Origin: Bacteroidales bacterium UBA5266
GTDB taxonomy: Bacteria > Bacteroidota > Bacteroidia > Bacteroidales > WCHB1-69
NCBI GenBank assembly: GCA_002411545.1
Contig: DHTG01000013.1
Location: forward strand, 3,466-17,296
Direction of reading: 5' to 3'
DNA length: 13,831 bases
The notes beneath the pieces were generated by a model, which saw nothing but the letters and a program-made list of their open reading frames with translations, ran no database searches and was not told the DNA's origin. Shown here piece by piece: positions 1-6,252 of the stretch (positions within the stretch are counted from its first letter, which is position 1; every line of letters begins with the position of its first letter). Both the position numbers and the translations under genes were made by a program.

Positions 1-301
1 AAAAAAGTTCCTAAAAAAGAAACAAGCATTCCGCATTGTTTATCATATTATATACGAAAAAGTATTATTTTTGCAAATCATTTAAAGATTTGATGTCTTA
101 TGTTGAAAGAACAAAAGATTTGTTTCACATCATTCAAACAATTTCGGATAGAAAGCATAGATGCTTCTATTAAATCACAGCATCTTAATTTATTACATTC
201 ATTTAGTAGTTGAATCGCCAAACAAATCTATTCTTGGACATTTACATTCATTTAAATAACAGATTAAAATCTATTTTGATAAAAAATAAGACAAAAATTG
301 T
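1..301. other. Non-coding leader upstream of the LysE-family gene
   Basis: No convincing gene is visible here. It holds a match to the Bacteroidota -7 box (TATTTTTG, 66-73) without a good -33 box, followed at once by a 6-bp inverted repeat (CAAATC 74-79, GATTTG 87-92). It also holds an imperfect hairpin (148-170), a 13-base direct repeat (TTACATTCATTTA at 193-205 and 242-254), and two copies of AAATCTATT (224-232 and 267-275). A weaker -7-like TATTTTG at 272-278, one base short of consensus, is better placed to start the downstream mRNA. The gene to the left of the window is not seen. Confidence 0.6.
148..170. repeat. Imperfect hairpin in intergenic DNA
   Basis: ATAGAA-A-GCAT (148-158) pairs with ATGC-TTCTAT (161-170), leaving one bulged A at 154. 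No T-tract follows, so a terminator is unlikely. The right arm runs straight into CTTCTATTAAATCACA, which recurs with one mismatch near 10639. Confidence 0.5.
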
Positions 302-940
302 ATGATATGGTCGTTTTTTAAAGGTATTCTCATAGGACTTCCCTTTGTTTTCGTAATAGGACCAGCCTTATTCTCCATCCTACAAACAAGTATAAGTAAA
401 GGTTTTTATTCTGGCATGCAGTTAGCTATAGGCATTTCCTTGAGTGATATGCTGATCATGTTTTTATGCTATTTTGGATTAATCCAATATTTTGAAAATG
501 ATAATTTCCAGATAGCATTGGGAATTGGGGGAAGTGTTATTATGGTTATTTACGGTATATATATGTTTAATAAGCGTACCGGGCAACAACCTATCAACAA
601 AGAAATAAAACTAAAAATAAATTGGTTTGGTGTTTTTACTGAAATCATCAAAGGTTTTTTCTTAAATATCATGAATCCATTTCTTTGGATACTTTGGTTA
701 TCCATCGTTTCATCAGGGACAACCAGAAATAGCCCCCCTGAAGCTATTAGTTTCATGTTAGGCATTGTCTCCATGATTTTCACAACAGATTTACTTAAAT
801 CATTTTTTGCCAATAAAATTAAAACCATTTTATCATCGAATGTAATCATTATCATCAATAAAGTAGCCGGAATTTTATTGTTCTTATGTGCCATTTTTTT
901 GATGATAAAAACTCTTCTAGAATTTAACCTAATACCTTAA
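302..940 (+). CDS. LysE/RhtB-family amino acid exporter-like membrane protein
   Basis: This 212-residue, very hydrophobic protein has the length and layout of LysE-superfamily translocators, inner-membrane exporters of amino acids or related small solutes with about six membrane segments. Family signs are the first helix ending in the GPALFSILQTSISKGF region (about 20-35), followed by a helix containing GISLSD (about 44-49), and the NPFLWILWL stretch near 124-132 in the second half. The substrate cannot be told from sequence. The start is the ATG at 302; there is no Shine-Dalgarno sequence, as is usual in this phylum. A weak -7-like TATTTTG lies at 272-278. It appears monocistronic and converges on mnmD, with only 20 bases between the two stop codons. 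Confidence 0.85.
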   Translation: MIWSFFKGILIGLPFVFVIGPALFSILQTSISKGFYSGMQLAIGISLSDMLIMFLCYFGLIQYFENDNFQIALGIGGSVIMVIYGIYMFNKRTGQQPINKEIKLKINWFGVFTEIIKGFFLNIMNPFLWILWLSIVSSGTTRNSPPEAISFMLGIVSMIFTTDLLKSFFANKIKTILSSNVIIIINKVAGILLFLCAIFLMIKTLLEFNLIP

Positions 941-959
941 GTTTACTATTTACGTAAAC
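941..959. terminator. Short inverted repeat between convergent genes, possible bidirectional terminator
   Basis: GTTTAC (941-946) and GTAAAC (954-959) are inverted repeats around a 7-base loop. The stretch overlaps a perfect 10-base palindrome, TTTACGTAAA (949-958). It fills almost the whole gap between the convergent LysE-family and mnmD stop codons. The stem is short and AT-rich and lacks a clear U-tract, so termination is inferred from position only. Confidence 0.35.
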
Positions 960-960
960 G

Positions 961-1632
961 CTATTCCACTTTCACGGCCCTTAACATTTCTCTTTTTCCA
1001 CAAGCTCCCTGCAAGCGTTCCACCTTAAATCCACATGCTTGCAACCTTCTTCTGAGTATTCCCTTAGCGGAATAGGTACATAATACACCTCCATTTTTCA
1101 TCGAAGCATAAAGTGAGGTAAAAATCTCGTCTGTCCATAACTCATTTTGTACATCCGGTGCGAAGGCATCAAAATAAACTAAATCGAACAAATCTTTTTC
1201 TAATTCATAGTTTTCAAATAATACTTTTACTTTTTTTAAAGCAAAATTATGTCTAAGGGGATAAAAAGTCTCATCCCAAGGCAAATGATGGATTTTCATT
1301 ATATTTTCTACATGAATATCGGATATTATTTTATCGTAATTGAGCTTTTGAATTTCTTGCTCTTGCAATGGATAGGCTTCAATAGCCGTATAAAAAACCG
1401 ATGTATCATCAGGCGAAAAAGCTTCCGTAAGTAATAGATTCAATCCGGTACCAAAACCCATTTCCAGGATGTGTAAAGAGGTATGCAAAGGGAGTATTGC
1501 AAGCAATCCTGCACGTATATACACATGCAATGCTTCTTCAACAGCACCGTTTATACTGTGATAACATTCATGGAGAGCCGGAACATAAAAGGTATATGAA
1601 CCATCTTTGGTAAGACATAGTTCTCGTTCCAT
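961..1632 (-). CDS. mnmD: tRNA 5-methylaminomethyl-2-thiouridine (mnm5s2U34) methyltransferase MnmD
   Basis: This 223-residue protein matches the stand-alone methyltransferase half of MnmC (DUF752 family). It uses S-adenosylmethionine to convert nm5(s2)U to mnm5(s2)U at wobble position 34 of certain tRNAs. Visible motifs are YHSINGAVEEALHVYI (24-39), the SAM-binding ILEMGFGTGLN (55-65), the acidic active-site loop DAFAPDVQNELW (155-166), TYSAKG (186-191) and the C-terminal GKREMLRA (212-219). There is no FAD oxidase domain, so it corresponds to the monofunctional MnmD form rather than the fused gammaproteobacterial MnmC. The family motif begins shortly after the chosen ATG. It is the last gene of the pepE operon, starting 13 bases after the DHOD-like stop. 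Confidence 0.92.
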   Translation of the reverse strand: MERELCLTKDGSYTFYVPALHECYHSINGAVEEALHVYIRAGLLAILPLHTSLHILEMGFGTGLNLLLTEAFSPDDTSVFYTAIEAYPLQEQEIQKLNYDKIISDIHVENIMKIHHLPWDETFYPLRHNFALKKVKVLFENYELEKDLFDLVYFDAFAPDVQNELWTDEIFTSLYASMKNGGVLCTYSAKGILRRRLQACGFKVERLQGACGKREMLRAVKVE

Positions 1633-1645
1633 ACTCCTAAAAGAC

Positions 1646-2644
1646 CTACTCTATTCCGGCAAAGTATTTCATGAATTGGATACGTAAATAAGCCTCCGGA
1701 TTTTCCACATTTTCATAATTCATTTTCCCTTTAAAATCGGGAATAGCATTAAATTGATGTTTCAACATCCATGCCTTTACTTCATCAAGCATCGTTTTAA
1801 TATGGTCCAATCCCTTATTATATAGAACTGTTGCCACTTGTACAGTATCAGCACCGGCAAGAAGTTGTTTTATAATATCCTTTCCACTAACAACGCCGGA
1901 AGTAGCACTTAAACTACAATCTACATGACTACTCATAATTGAAATCCAACGTAATACAGTTTGAAATCCTATCCCCTCTTTGTCTATTCCCGCACTGATA
2001 ATTTTCATTTGGTCAATATCAATATCCGATTCATAAAAGCGATTAAACAAAACCAAGGCATCGGCTCCGGCATAATGAAAAGTTTGTAGTGTTTTTACGA
2101 GAGATGAAAAGTATAGACTCGTTTTAACAGCCAATGGTATGTTGATATTTTCTTTCACATGATTTATAATGCGAAGATACTTATCTTCATAATCTTTAGA
2201 AGTCTTGGAAAAATCGACCGGTAAAATAGAAATATTTAATTCCAAGGCATCGGCTCCGGCATCTTGCATACGTTTAGCATAATTCACCCAATCACCGTCC
2301 GAGACACAATTAATGCTAGCAATAACAGGTATATCAACTATTTTCTTTACTTGTGAAATAAAATTTGTATATTTCTCATAAGAAGCTATTTCGGTATAAT
2401 TTTTTATATATCCGAGCGCATCGGGATGAACATATTCGCTTTCTAATTCCTGTAAAGACCGGGTAGTTTCGGCGATAATCTGTTCTTCGAAAATAGATTT
2501 CATTATCACAGCTCCGGCTCCATAATCTTGCATCTTTCTTATCTTTTCCAACGAATATGTTAATCCGCAACTACCGATAATAAGAGGCGATTTTAATTTT
2601 AAGCCCATATATGTACAGGATAAATCCAACGCTTGATTTTTCAT
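1646..2644 (-). CDS. Dihydroorotate dehydrogenase-like FMN protein lacking the catalytic Cys/Ser
   Basis: This 332-residue TIM-barrel flavoprotein resembles class 1 dihydroorotate dehydrogenases and the PreA half of dihydropyrimidine dehydrogenase. The N-terminal strand MGLKLKSPLIIGSCGLT (13-29), the ELN motif (135-137), a lysine in AVKTS (K174), and the C-terminal FMN-phosphate loop SGVVSGKDIIKQLLAGAD (249-266) are present. The active-site loop, normally N-[LV]-S-C-P-N (Cys is the base; Ser in class 2), reads N-I-S-I-L-P (137-142), so the general base is missing. It probably does not oxidise dihydroorotate in the usual way, and I would not call it pyrD. Similar proteins annotated 'dihydroorotate dehydrogenase-like' are known in Bacteroidota; their substrate is unknown to me. 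It is the middle gene of the operon, 24 bases after pepE. Confidence 0.85.
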   Translation of the reverse strand: MKNQALDLSCTYMGLKLKSPLIIGSCGLTYSLEKIRKMQDYGAGAVIMKSIFEEQIIAETTRSLQELESEYVHPDALGYIKNYTEIASYEKYTNFISQVKKIVDIPVIASINCVSDGDWVNYAKRMQDAGADALELNISILPVDFSKTSKDYEDKYLRIINHVKENINIPLAVKTSLYFSSLVKTLQTFHYAGADALVLFNRFYESDIDIDQMKIISAGIDKEGIGFQTVLRWISIMSSHVDCSLSATSGVVSGKDIIKQLLAGADTVQVATVLYNKGLDHIKTMLDEVKAWMLKHQFNAIPDFKGKMNYENVENPEAYLRIQFMKYFAGIE

Positions 2645-2668
2645 AAGGCAATCAATTTTAATTATTAA

Positions 2669-3424
2669 TTATAAAAGAAAACTCACATCCGAACCGGGTT
2701 CATATTCTATGGCTTCTTTATTGTATTCAAAAACGACCATTTTTTTGCCCCCTTTCAATTGCATTTTATTACCCATAATCCAAAGTGATGTGGCTTCTCG
2801 TAATCCAACAACCTTCATATTTTGATTCACAGCTAAATATTCATTGAGCCGATCCTGGCGAGTTTCTCCTCCATGTTTTATCATTTTATCGATTTCGGGA
2901 TGAGGATCCAAGTAATGGGGGTTGATTTGAAATGGAACTAAATTTAAGGCTTTAAAACTCTCGGGTTGAACTATGGGCATATCGTTAGTAGTACATAAAG
3001 TAGGACAGGCAATATTTGATCCTGCACTCCAGCCTATATAAGGTATGCCATTTTTAACTTGCTCTTGTATAACATGTATTAGTTTATACTTATGCAATTC
3101 TGCCACTAAATGGAATGTATTCCCCCCTCCCACTATAATGCAACCGGCATTTTTAATCGCTTCTGCCTTTTTCTCAAATGCATGCAAAGAGTGAAAATTA
3201 ATATATCCCAATTTCTCAAAAACAGCTTTCACACGACTTTCGTATGCATCATAACTATATGGATATGCTTTACCACCAATATTCACTCCCGCAAACGGAA
3301 TAAAAACAATATTTGTTTTGGCCGTGAGAAATGTTTTTTCACAAAAATATTCTATCTGATTCATAGCCCATGCTAAATAGGACTCACCATAATTAGTCGA
3401 ATTACTGATTAATAAAAGATTCAT
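2669..3424 (-). CDS. pepE: Dipeptidase E (alpha-aspartyl dipeptidase, peptidase family S51)
   Basis: This 251-residue cytoplasmic serine peptidase belongs to the class I glutamine amidotransferase-like S51 family. PepE cleaves dipeptides with an N-terminal aspartate. The nucleophile elbow is GWSAGSN with Ser133. Asp148 lies in TTNDMPI and His170 in INPHYLD. All three are shifted by the same 13 residues from the Salmonella triad (Ser120, Asp135, His157 by recall), which supports an intact active site. VGGGNTFHLV (98-107) is also typical. Length is slightly above the enterobacterial enzyme. The start ATG at 3424 immediately precedes the first beta strand (MNLLLISNS). It is the first gene of a three-gene operon with the DHOD-like gene and mnmD, with a candidate promoter at 3511-3518. 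Confidence 0.93.
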   Translation of the reverse strand: MNLLLISNSTNYGESYLAWAMNQIEYFCEKTFLTAKTNIVFIPFAGVNIGGKAYPYSYDAYESRVKAVFEKLGYINFHSLHAFEKKAEAIKNAGCIIVGGGNTFHLVAELHKYKLIHVIQEQVKNGIPYIGWSAGSNIACPTLCTTNDMPIVQPESFKALNLVPFQINPHYLDPHPEIDKMIKHGGETRQDRLNEYLAVNQNMKVVGLREATSLWIMGNKMQLKGGKKMVVFEYNKEAIEYEPGSDVSFLL

Positions 3425-3510
3425 AACTTAATATTTTAATGACACACTCTTTTTCATATTATTACATAAAAGGAAACAGTCAATTTTATTTACTCAAAAT
3501 AATAACAATG

Positions 3511-3518
3511 CAAAAGTA
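3511..3518 (-). promoter_or_regulatory. Candidate -7 box for the pepE operon
   Basis: The minus strand reads TACTTTTG, an exact match to the Bacteroidota -7 consensus TAnnTTTG. A TTTA at 3537-3540 (minus strand), 18 bases upstream, approximates the -33 TTTG. The implied leader is about 80 bases before the pepE start. Confidence 0.5.
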
Positions 3519-3625
3519 ATAAAAATTTTGCTTATCTAAAAAAAGAAAAACATACATCCGTTAAATATTAATAATTATTTTTTTTATTTATAGTAAAACC
3601 CACTATTGTTTGATAAAAGTCAACG

Positions 3626-3658
3626 GATTCTGAGTGTAACGGAACGAAGCAAAGAATC
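3626..3658. repeat. Inverted repeat with GATTCT/AGAATC ends
   Basis: GATTCT (3626-3631) and AGAATC (3653-3658) flank a G+C-richer core containing GTAACGGAACGAAG. The pattern recalls the short GATTCT...CTCAGAATC intergenic palindromes scattered through many bacterial genomes. That family link is from memory and not tested. Confidence 0.45.
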
Positions 3659-3691
3659 AATGGCTAATAGTGTAATTTATATTCGAGAATG

Positions 3692-3735
3692 ATGATTTCA
3701 ATAGAGATCATTTATGAGAGTATATTTGAAATCAT
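3692..3735. repeat. Perfect 10-bp inverted repeat with 24-base loop
   Basis: ATGATTTCAA (3692-3701) is the exact reverse complement of TTGAAATCAT (3726-3735). The loop itself contains ATCATTTATGAGAG. There is no U-tract after it, and it lies far from both neighbouring genes' coding ends. Confidence 0.6.
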
Positions 3736-3752
3736 TTTACTTAAATCGCAGG

Positions 3753-3815
3753 TCTATTGGGATTCATTTTAAATCTATTGGAATAGATTTTAGCGCTATA
3801 AGAATAGATTTTTCA
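3753..3815. repeat. Three imperfect 21-base tandem repeats including a 20-base palindrome
   Basis: Units are 3753-3773, 3774-3794 and 3795-3815. By hand alignment, units 1 and 2 agree at 16 of 21 positions, and units 2 and 3 at 15 of 21. The first eight bases (TCTATTGG) are shared by units 1-2, and GAATAGATTTT (3781-3791, 3802-3812) by units 2-3. The junction of units 1 and 2 creates the palindrome AAATCTATT-GG-AATAGATTT (3771-3790). The 21-base period is two DNA helical turns, so equivalent bases face the same side of the helix. Confidence 0.65.
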
Positions 3816-3943
3816 TGAGAGTAGTATAGAGAAAAGCGGCATGAAGCACAGAGAATTTCTAAAAGCAGGATGAAAAAAATCGGTATAAGGCAAAGACAGA
3901 AAAAAAACAAAATTTATTTTCGCTATTTGTCAAAAATAAATAT

Positions 3944-3951
3944 TATATTTG
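3944..3951 (+). promoter_or_regulatory. Candidate -7 box for the T9SS cargo gene
   Basis: TATATTTG matches the TAnnTTTG consensus exactly and lies 41 bases before the ATG at 3993. A TTTG is present at 3926-3929, but the 14-base spacer is shorter than the usual spacing of about 19, so the -33 element is doubtful. Confidence 0.5.
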
Positions 3952-3992
3952 CTAAAAATAATATTCAATGTTTAATTTAAATAATCTTAGAT

Positions 3993-6188
3993 ATGAAAAA
4001 AATTTTAATGCTTTATTTATCAATATTTTTAATGCTTTCTGTCGGGTTTTCTCAAGCCTTGAATGTAGCGGTTAAACCCACTCAAAAAAGCACAACGAAA
4101 AAAGAATTAGTACAAAAAGCCGATGTAAAATGGGAAGTTCAATTTCTTGACACCTTAAATCCTAGTTTTGAGTTTCCGATGGGTTCTGTGAGCGATGGTA
4201 CTTATTTATACATAGGAAGTTCCTATGAAGATAAAATTTTTATTAGCGATTTTAACAGCAACATCATCGATTCAATAGAAATTAACGGAATGCCAGGACC
4301 TTCTCCTACTAACCTAAATGTTATAGGTTTGGCTTATGATGGTCAATATTTATATATGACAAACTCTCACGATACTATCTATCAAATTGATATTCTGAGT
4401 GGGGACATTACTAATAAAATTCCATTGCCAAGCAATACTTATCCTTTAGGAATAACCTATGCTCCCGATGCCGATAACGGAAATGGTGCTTTCTGGGTTT
4501 CTGTAATTACTCAATATGGTATGAAATTATTTTCTAAATCGGGCACATTACTAGATTCTATCTACAGCACTGATATGAATTATAGTAATTTTTATGGAAA
4601 CGCTATGATTGCATTAGCTTACGATGATATTACTCCCGGAGGACCTTTTATTTATAGCGTCGACCTTGATCCACATTATGTAATTTGTATAAATCCTGCT
4701 ACTAAAAAATTGCATAAAATGATTTACAACATTAGTCAAGAGGTTCCAAACTGGGATACTATACAAACATACAGTATTTATATCCAAGAAGGAGTTTACC
4801 CGGGATCCCCTACATTAGGAATTATTAACATATTAGGTCATCATATCGGCTATGATTTGGCTTCAACCGATATTCCCGACTTGGGATTAACCGTCGTTAA
4901 TTCTTACACCAAACCTTGGCTTAAAATAGGTGAAAATGCAAAAGTATCTGCCGTTGTATATCGTTCCGGAAAAGCAACAATTACCTCTTGCGATTTCAAT
5001 TTCAGCATCGATGACAAAATATATACCCAAGCTTTAAGCGGATTGAACATTAGCGATGTAATTCCATTTACATTATTACAAACCGATTCTACTTTCAGTT
5101 TTGATCAAGAAACTTCTTTACCCATGCAAATATGGTTCTCTAATTTGAACGGTATAGCAAGTGTTAATTCGGATACTTTTGAACTTACTATTGATGTATT
5201 TCAAAATGCAGTTCAACGAAAAGTGTTGCATGAAGTCTTTACGAGTGCGACTTGCGGACCCTGTAAATTAGGAAATGAAGTGCTAAAATCAATTCTTGAT
5301 GCCAACGATGATATTTGGACTTGTATTAAATATCAAATGAGTGGCCCCGGATCTGGCGACCCCTATTATACCATCGAAGGGGGTACGAGAGCAAATTACT
5401 ACCAAGTAACAGGAATTCCTTACTTAGCTAGTGACGGGAATTTTTACAATGATTTACCTACATTTTATTCCACAAGTTTGCTGATAGAACAAAGCAATAA
5501 ACCTTCTTTTGTTTCCATAGAACCTACATTTATCACTCAAAGCAGTAAAAAATTTGATGCAAGTCTTAGCATTACTCCTTATCAAACATATACCGGAAAC
5601 TATAAATTGTTTGTTGCTCTTGTTGAAAGTATAACTCGCATGAATACGGTCTTTGGTGGAAACGGTGAAACTGAATTTCACTATGTTATGAAAAAATTCA
5701 TGACCGACGTTAATGGAAATGCTATTAGTTTAGCAAAGGATCAAACCGTAAATGTTGATTTATCTTATGAATTCAAAGGTAAATATCGTCTTCCGATAAA
5801 TGCCGGAAGTCCTATTAATCATGACATAGAGCATTCTGTGGAAAATTTAAACAATATAATGCTTGTATATTGGATACAAGAATACGACACCAAAGATGTT
5901 TTACAATCGGGTAAAGTGGACCATGCCGTTGTTTCAATAAATGACTATACTACCGATAACAAAAATGTGAAAGTATTCCCAAATCCCAGTGATGGACAAA
6001 TTAATATTTCATCAACAATTCCTTTTACTCATGTTTCGCTGCGCAATATGTTAGGACAAGAAGTTTATACCATGGCTGTTTCAGCTCAAACCTATCATAT
6101 TCAAACAAATGATCTTGCTCCTGGATTATACATATTACAACTAAAAACGGAACAAGGTTTAATAAACAAAAAAATAAGCATAAAATAA
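3993..6188 (+). CDS. Secreted T9SS cargo with beta-propeller-like region and thioredoxin/Omp28-like domain
   Basis: This 731-residue protein starts with a Sec signal peptide (1-22, likely cut after SQA). Residues of roughly 45-285 contain repeated blade-like patterns such as SDGTYLYIGSS and YDGQYLYMTNS, each followed by an aspartate-containing turn and a strand, suggesting a propeller of the PQQ/NHL type. About 290-400 looks like an immunoglobulin-type beta-domain. About 405-640 resembles Omp28-related outer-membrane proteins with a thioredoxin fold: FTSATCGPC contains Cys421 and Cys424 (CxxC), and TGIPYL has a probable cis-proline, Pro476. Residues 660-731 form a type A T9SS sorting tail, KVFPNPSDG followed by LRNMLGQEVYT and LAPGLYILQL. 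It is therefore predicted to cross the outer membrane by type IX secretion and to be surface-anchored or released. A thiol-disulfide role is possible but unproven. It appears monocistronic, ending at a strong terminator. Confidence 0.85.
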   Translation: MKKILMLYLSIFLMLSVGFSQALNVAVKPTQKSTTKKELVQKADVKWEVQFLDTLNPSFEFPMGSVSDGTYLYIGSSYEDKIFISDFNSNIIDSIEINGMPGPSPTNLNVIGLAYDGQYLYMTNSHDTIYQIDILSGDITNKIPLPSNTYPLGITYAPDADNGNGAFWVSVITQYGMKLFSKSGTLLDSIYSTDMNYSNFYGNAMIALAYDDITPGGPFIYSVDLDPHYVICINPATKKLHKMIYNISQEVPNWDTIQTYSIYIQEGVYPGSPTLGIINILGHHIGYDLASTDIPDLGLTVVNSYTKPWLKIGENAKVSAVVYRSGKATITSCDFNFSIDDKIYTQALSGLNISDVIPFTLLQTDSTFSFDQETSLPMQIWFSNLNGIASVNSDTFELTIDVFQNAVQRKVLHEVFTSATCGPCKLGNEVLKSILDANDDIWTCIKYQMSGPGSGDPYYTIEGGTRANYYQVTGIPYLASDGNFYNDLPTFYSTSLLIEQSNKPSFVSIEPTFITQSSKKFDASLSITPYQTYTGNYKLFVALVESITRMNTVFGGNGETEFHYVMKKFMTDVNGNAISLAKDQTVNVDLSYEFKGKYRLPINAGSPINHDIEHSVENLNNIMLVYWIQEYDTKDVLQSGKVDHAVVSINDYTTDNKNVKVFPNPSDGQINISSTIPFTHVSLRNMLGQEVYTMAVSAQTYHIQTNDLAPGLYILQLKTEQGLINKKISIK

Positions 6189-6212
6189 CTTACAAAAATA
6201 AGCGTTACACAC

Positions 6213-6240
6213 AGAGGCTGCTCATCGCAGCCTCTTTTAT
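6213..6240 (+). terminator. Rho-independent terminator after the T9SS cargo gene
   Basis: AGAGGCTGC (6213-6221) pairs perfectly with GCAGCCTCT (6227-6235) around the five-base loop TCATC, followed by a short TTTTAT tract (T6235 is both stem and tract). It is by far the most G+C-rich and stable hairpin in the window. It lies 24 bases after the cargo stop codon and only 12 bases before the DUF3127 start. Confidence 0.88.
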
Positions 6241-6243
6241 CAC

Positions 6244-6250
6244 AGGAAAG
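6244..6250 (+). promoter_or_regulatory. Shine-Dalgarno-like AGGAAAG before DUF3127
   Basis: AGGAAAG ends two bases before the ATG at 6253, and its AGGA core is five bases from the start codon. Most genes in this window have no such sequence, in line with the weak use of anti-Shine-Dalgarno pairing in Bacteroidota. Pairing is limited to about four bases, so its effect is uncertain. Confidence 0.35.
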
Positions 6251-6252
6251 AT

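Larger units (their letters stand above)
3425..3992. other. 568-base repeat-rich divergent intergenic region between pepE and the T9SS cargo gene
   Basis: No gene longer than about 27 codons is visible. The left part carries a probable minus-strand promoter for pepE, and the right end a probable plus-strand promoter for the T9SS cargo gene. Between them lie an inverted repeat (3626-3658), a stem with a 24-base loop (3692-3735), three 21-base tandem units (3753-3815), and three loose relatives of AGCGGCATGAA (3835-3845, 3864-3874, 3879-3889). The make-up suggests a short dispersed repeat element rather than coding DNA. Confidence 0.7.

Noticed and set aside
550..894. Antisense reading frame of 114 codons inside the LysE-family gene
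   Set aside because: It lies wholly within a well-supported membrane protein gene; its sequence is a by-product of that gene's composition.
1646..2644. Calling the gene pyrD
   Set aside because: The catalytic Cys/Ser of dihydroorotate dehydrogenase is missing.
3689..3772. 27-codon reading frame (MMISIEIIYES...) in the repeat-rich gap
   Set aside because: It runs through the inverted repeat and into the tandem units, has no recognisable features and no promoter at a suitable distance.
3753..3815. CRISPR array
   Set aside because: The 21-base units are directly adjacent with no spacers, are imperfect, and no cas gene is present.
3993..6188. Horizontal acquisition of the T9SS cargo gene
   Set aside because: Base composition and codon use look like the neighbours and there are no mobile-element marks; the repeats upstream are intergenic and do not flank the gene on both sides.
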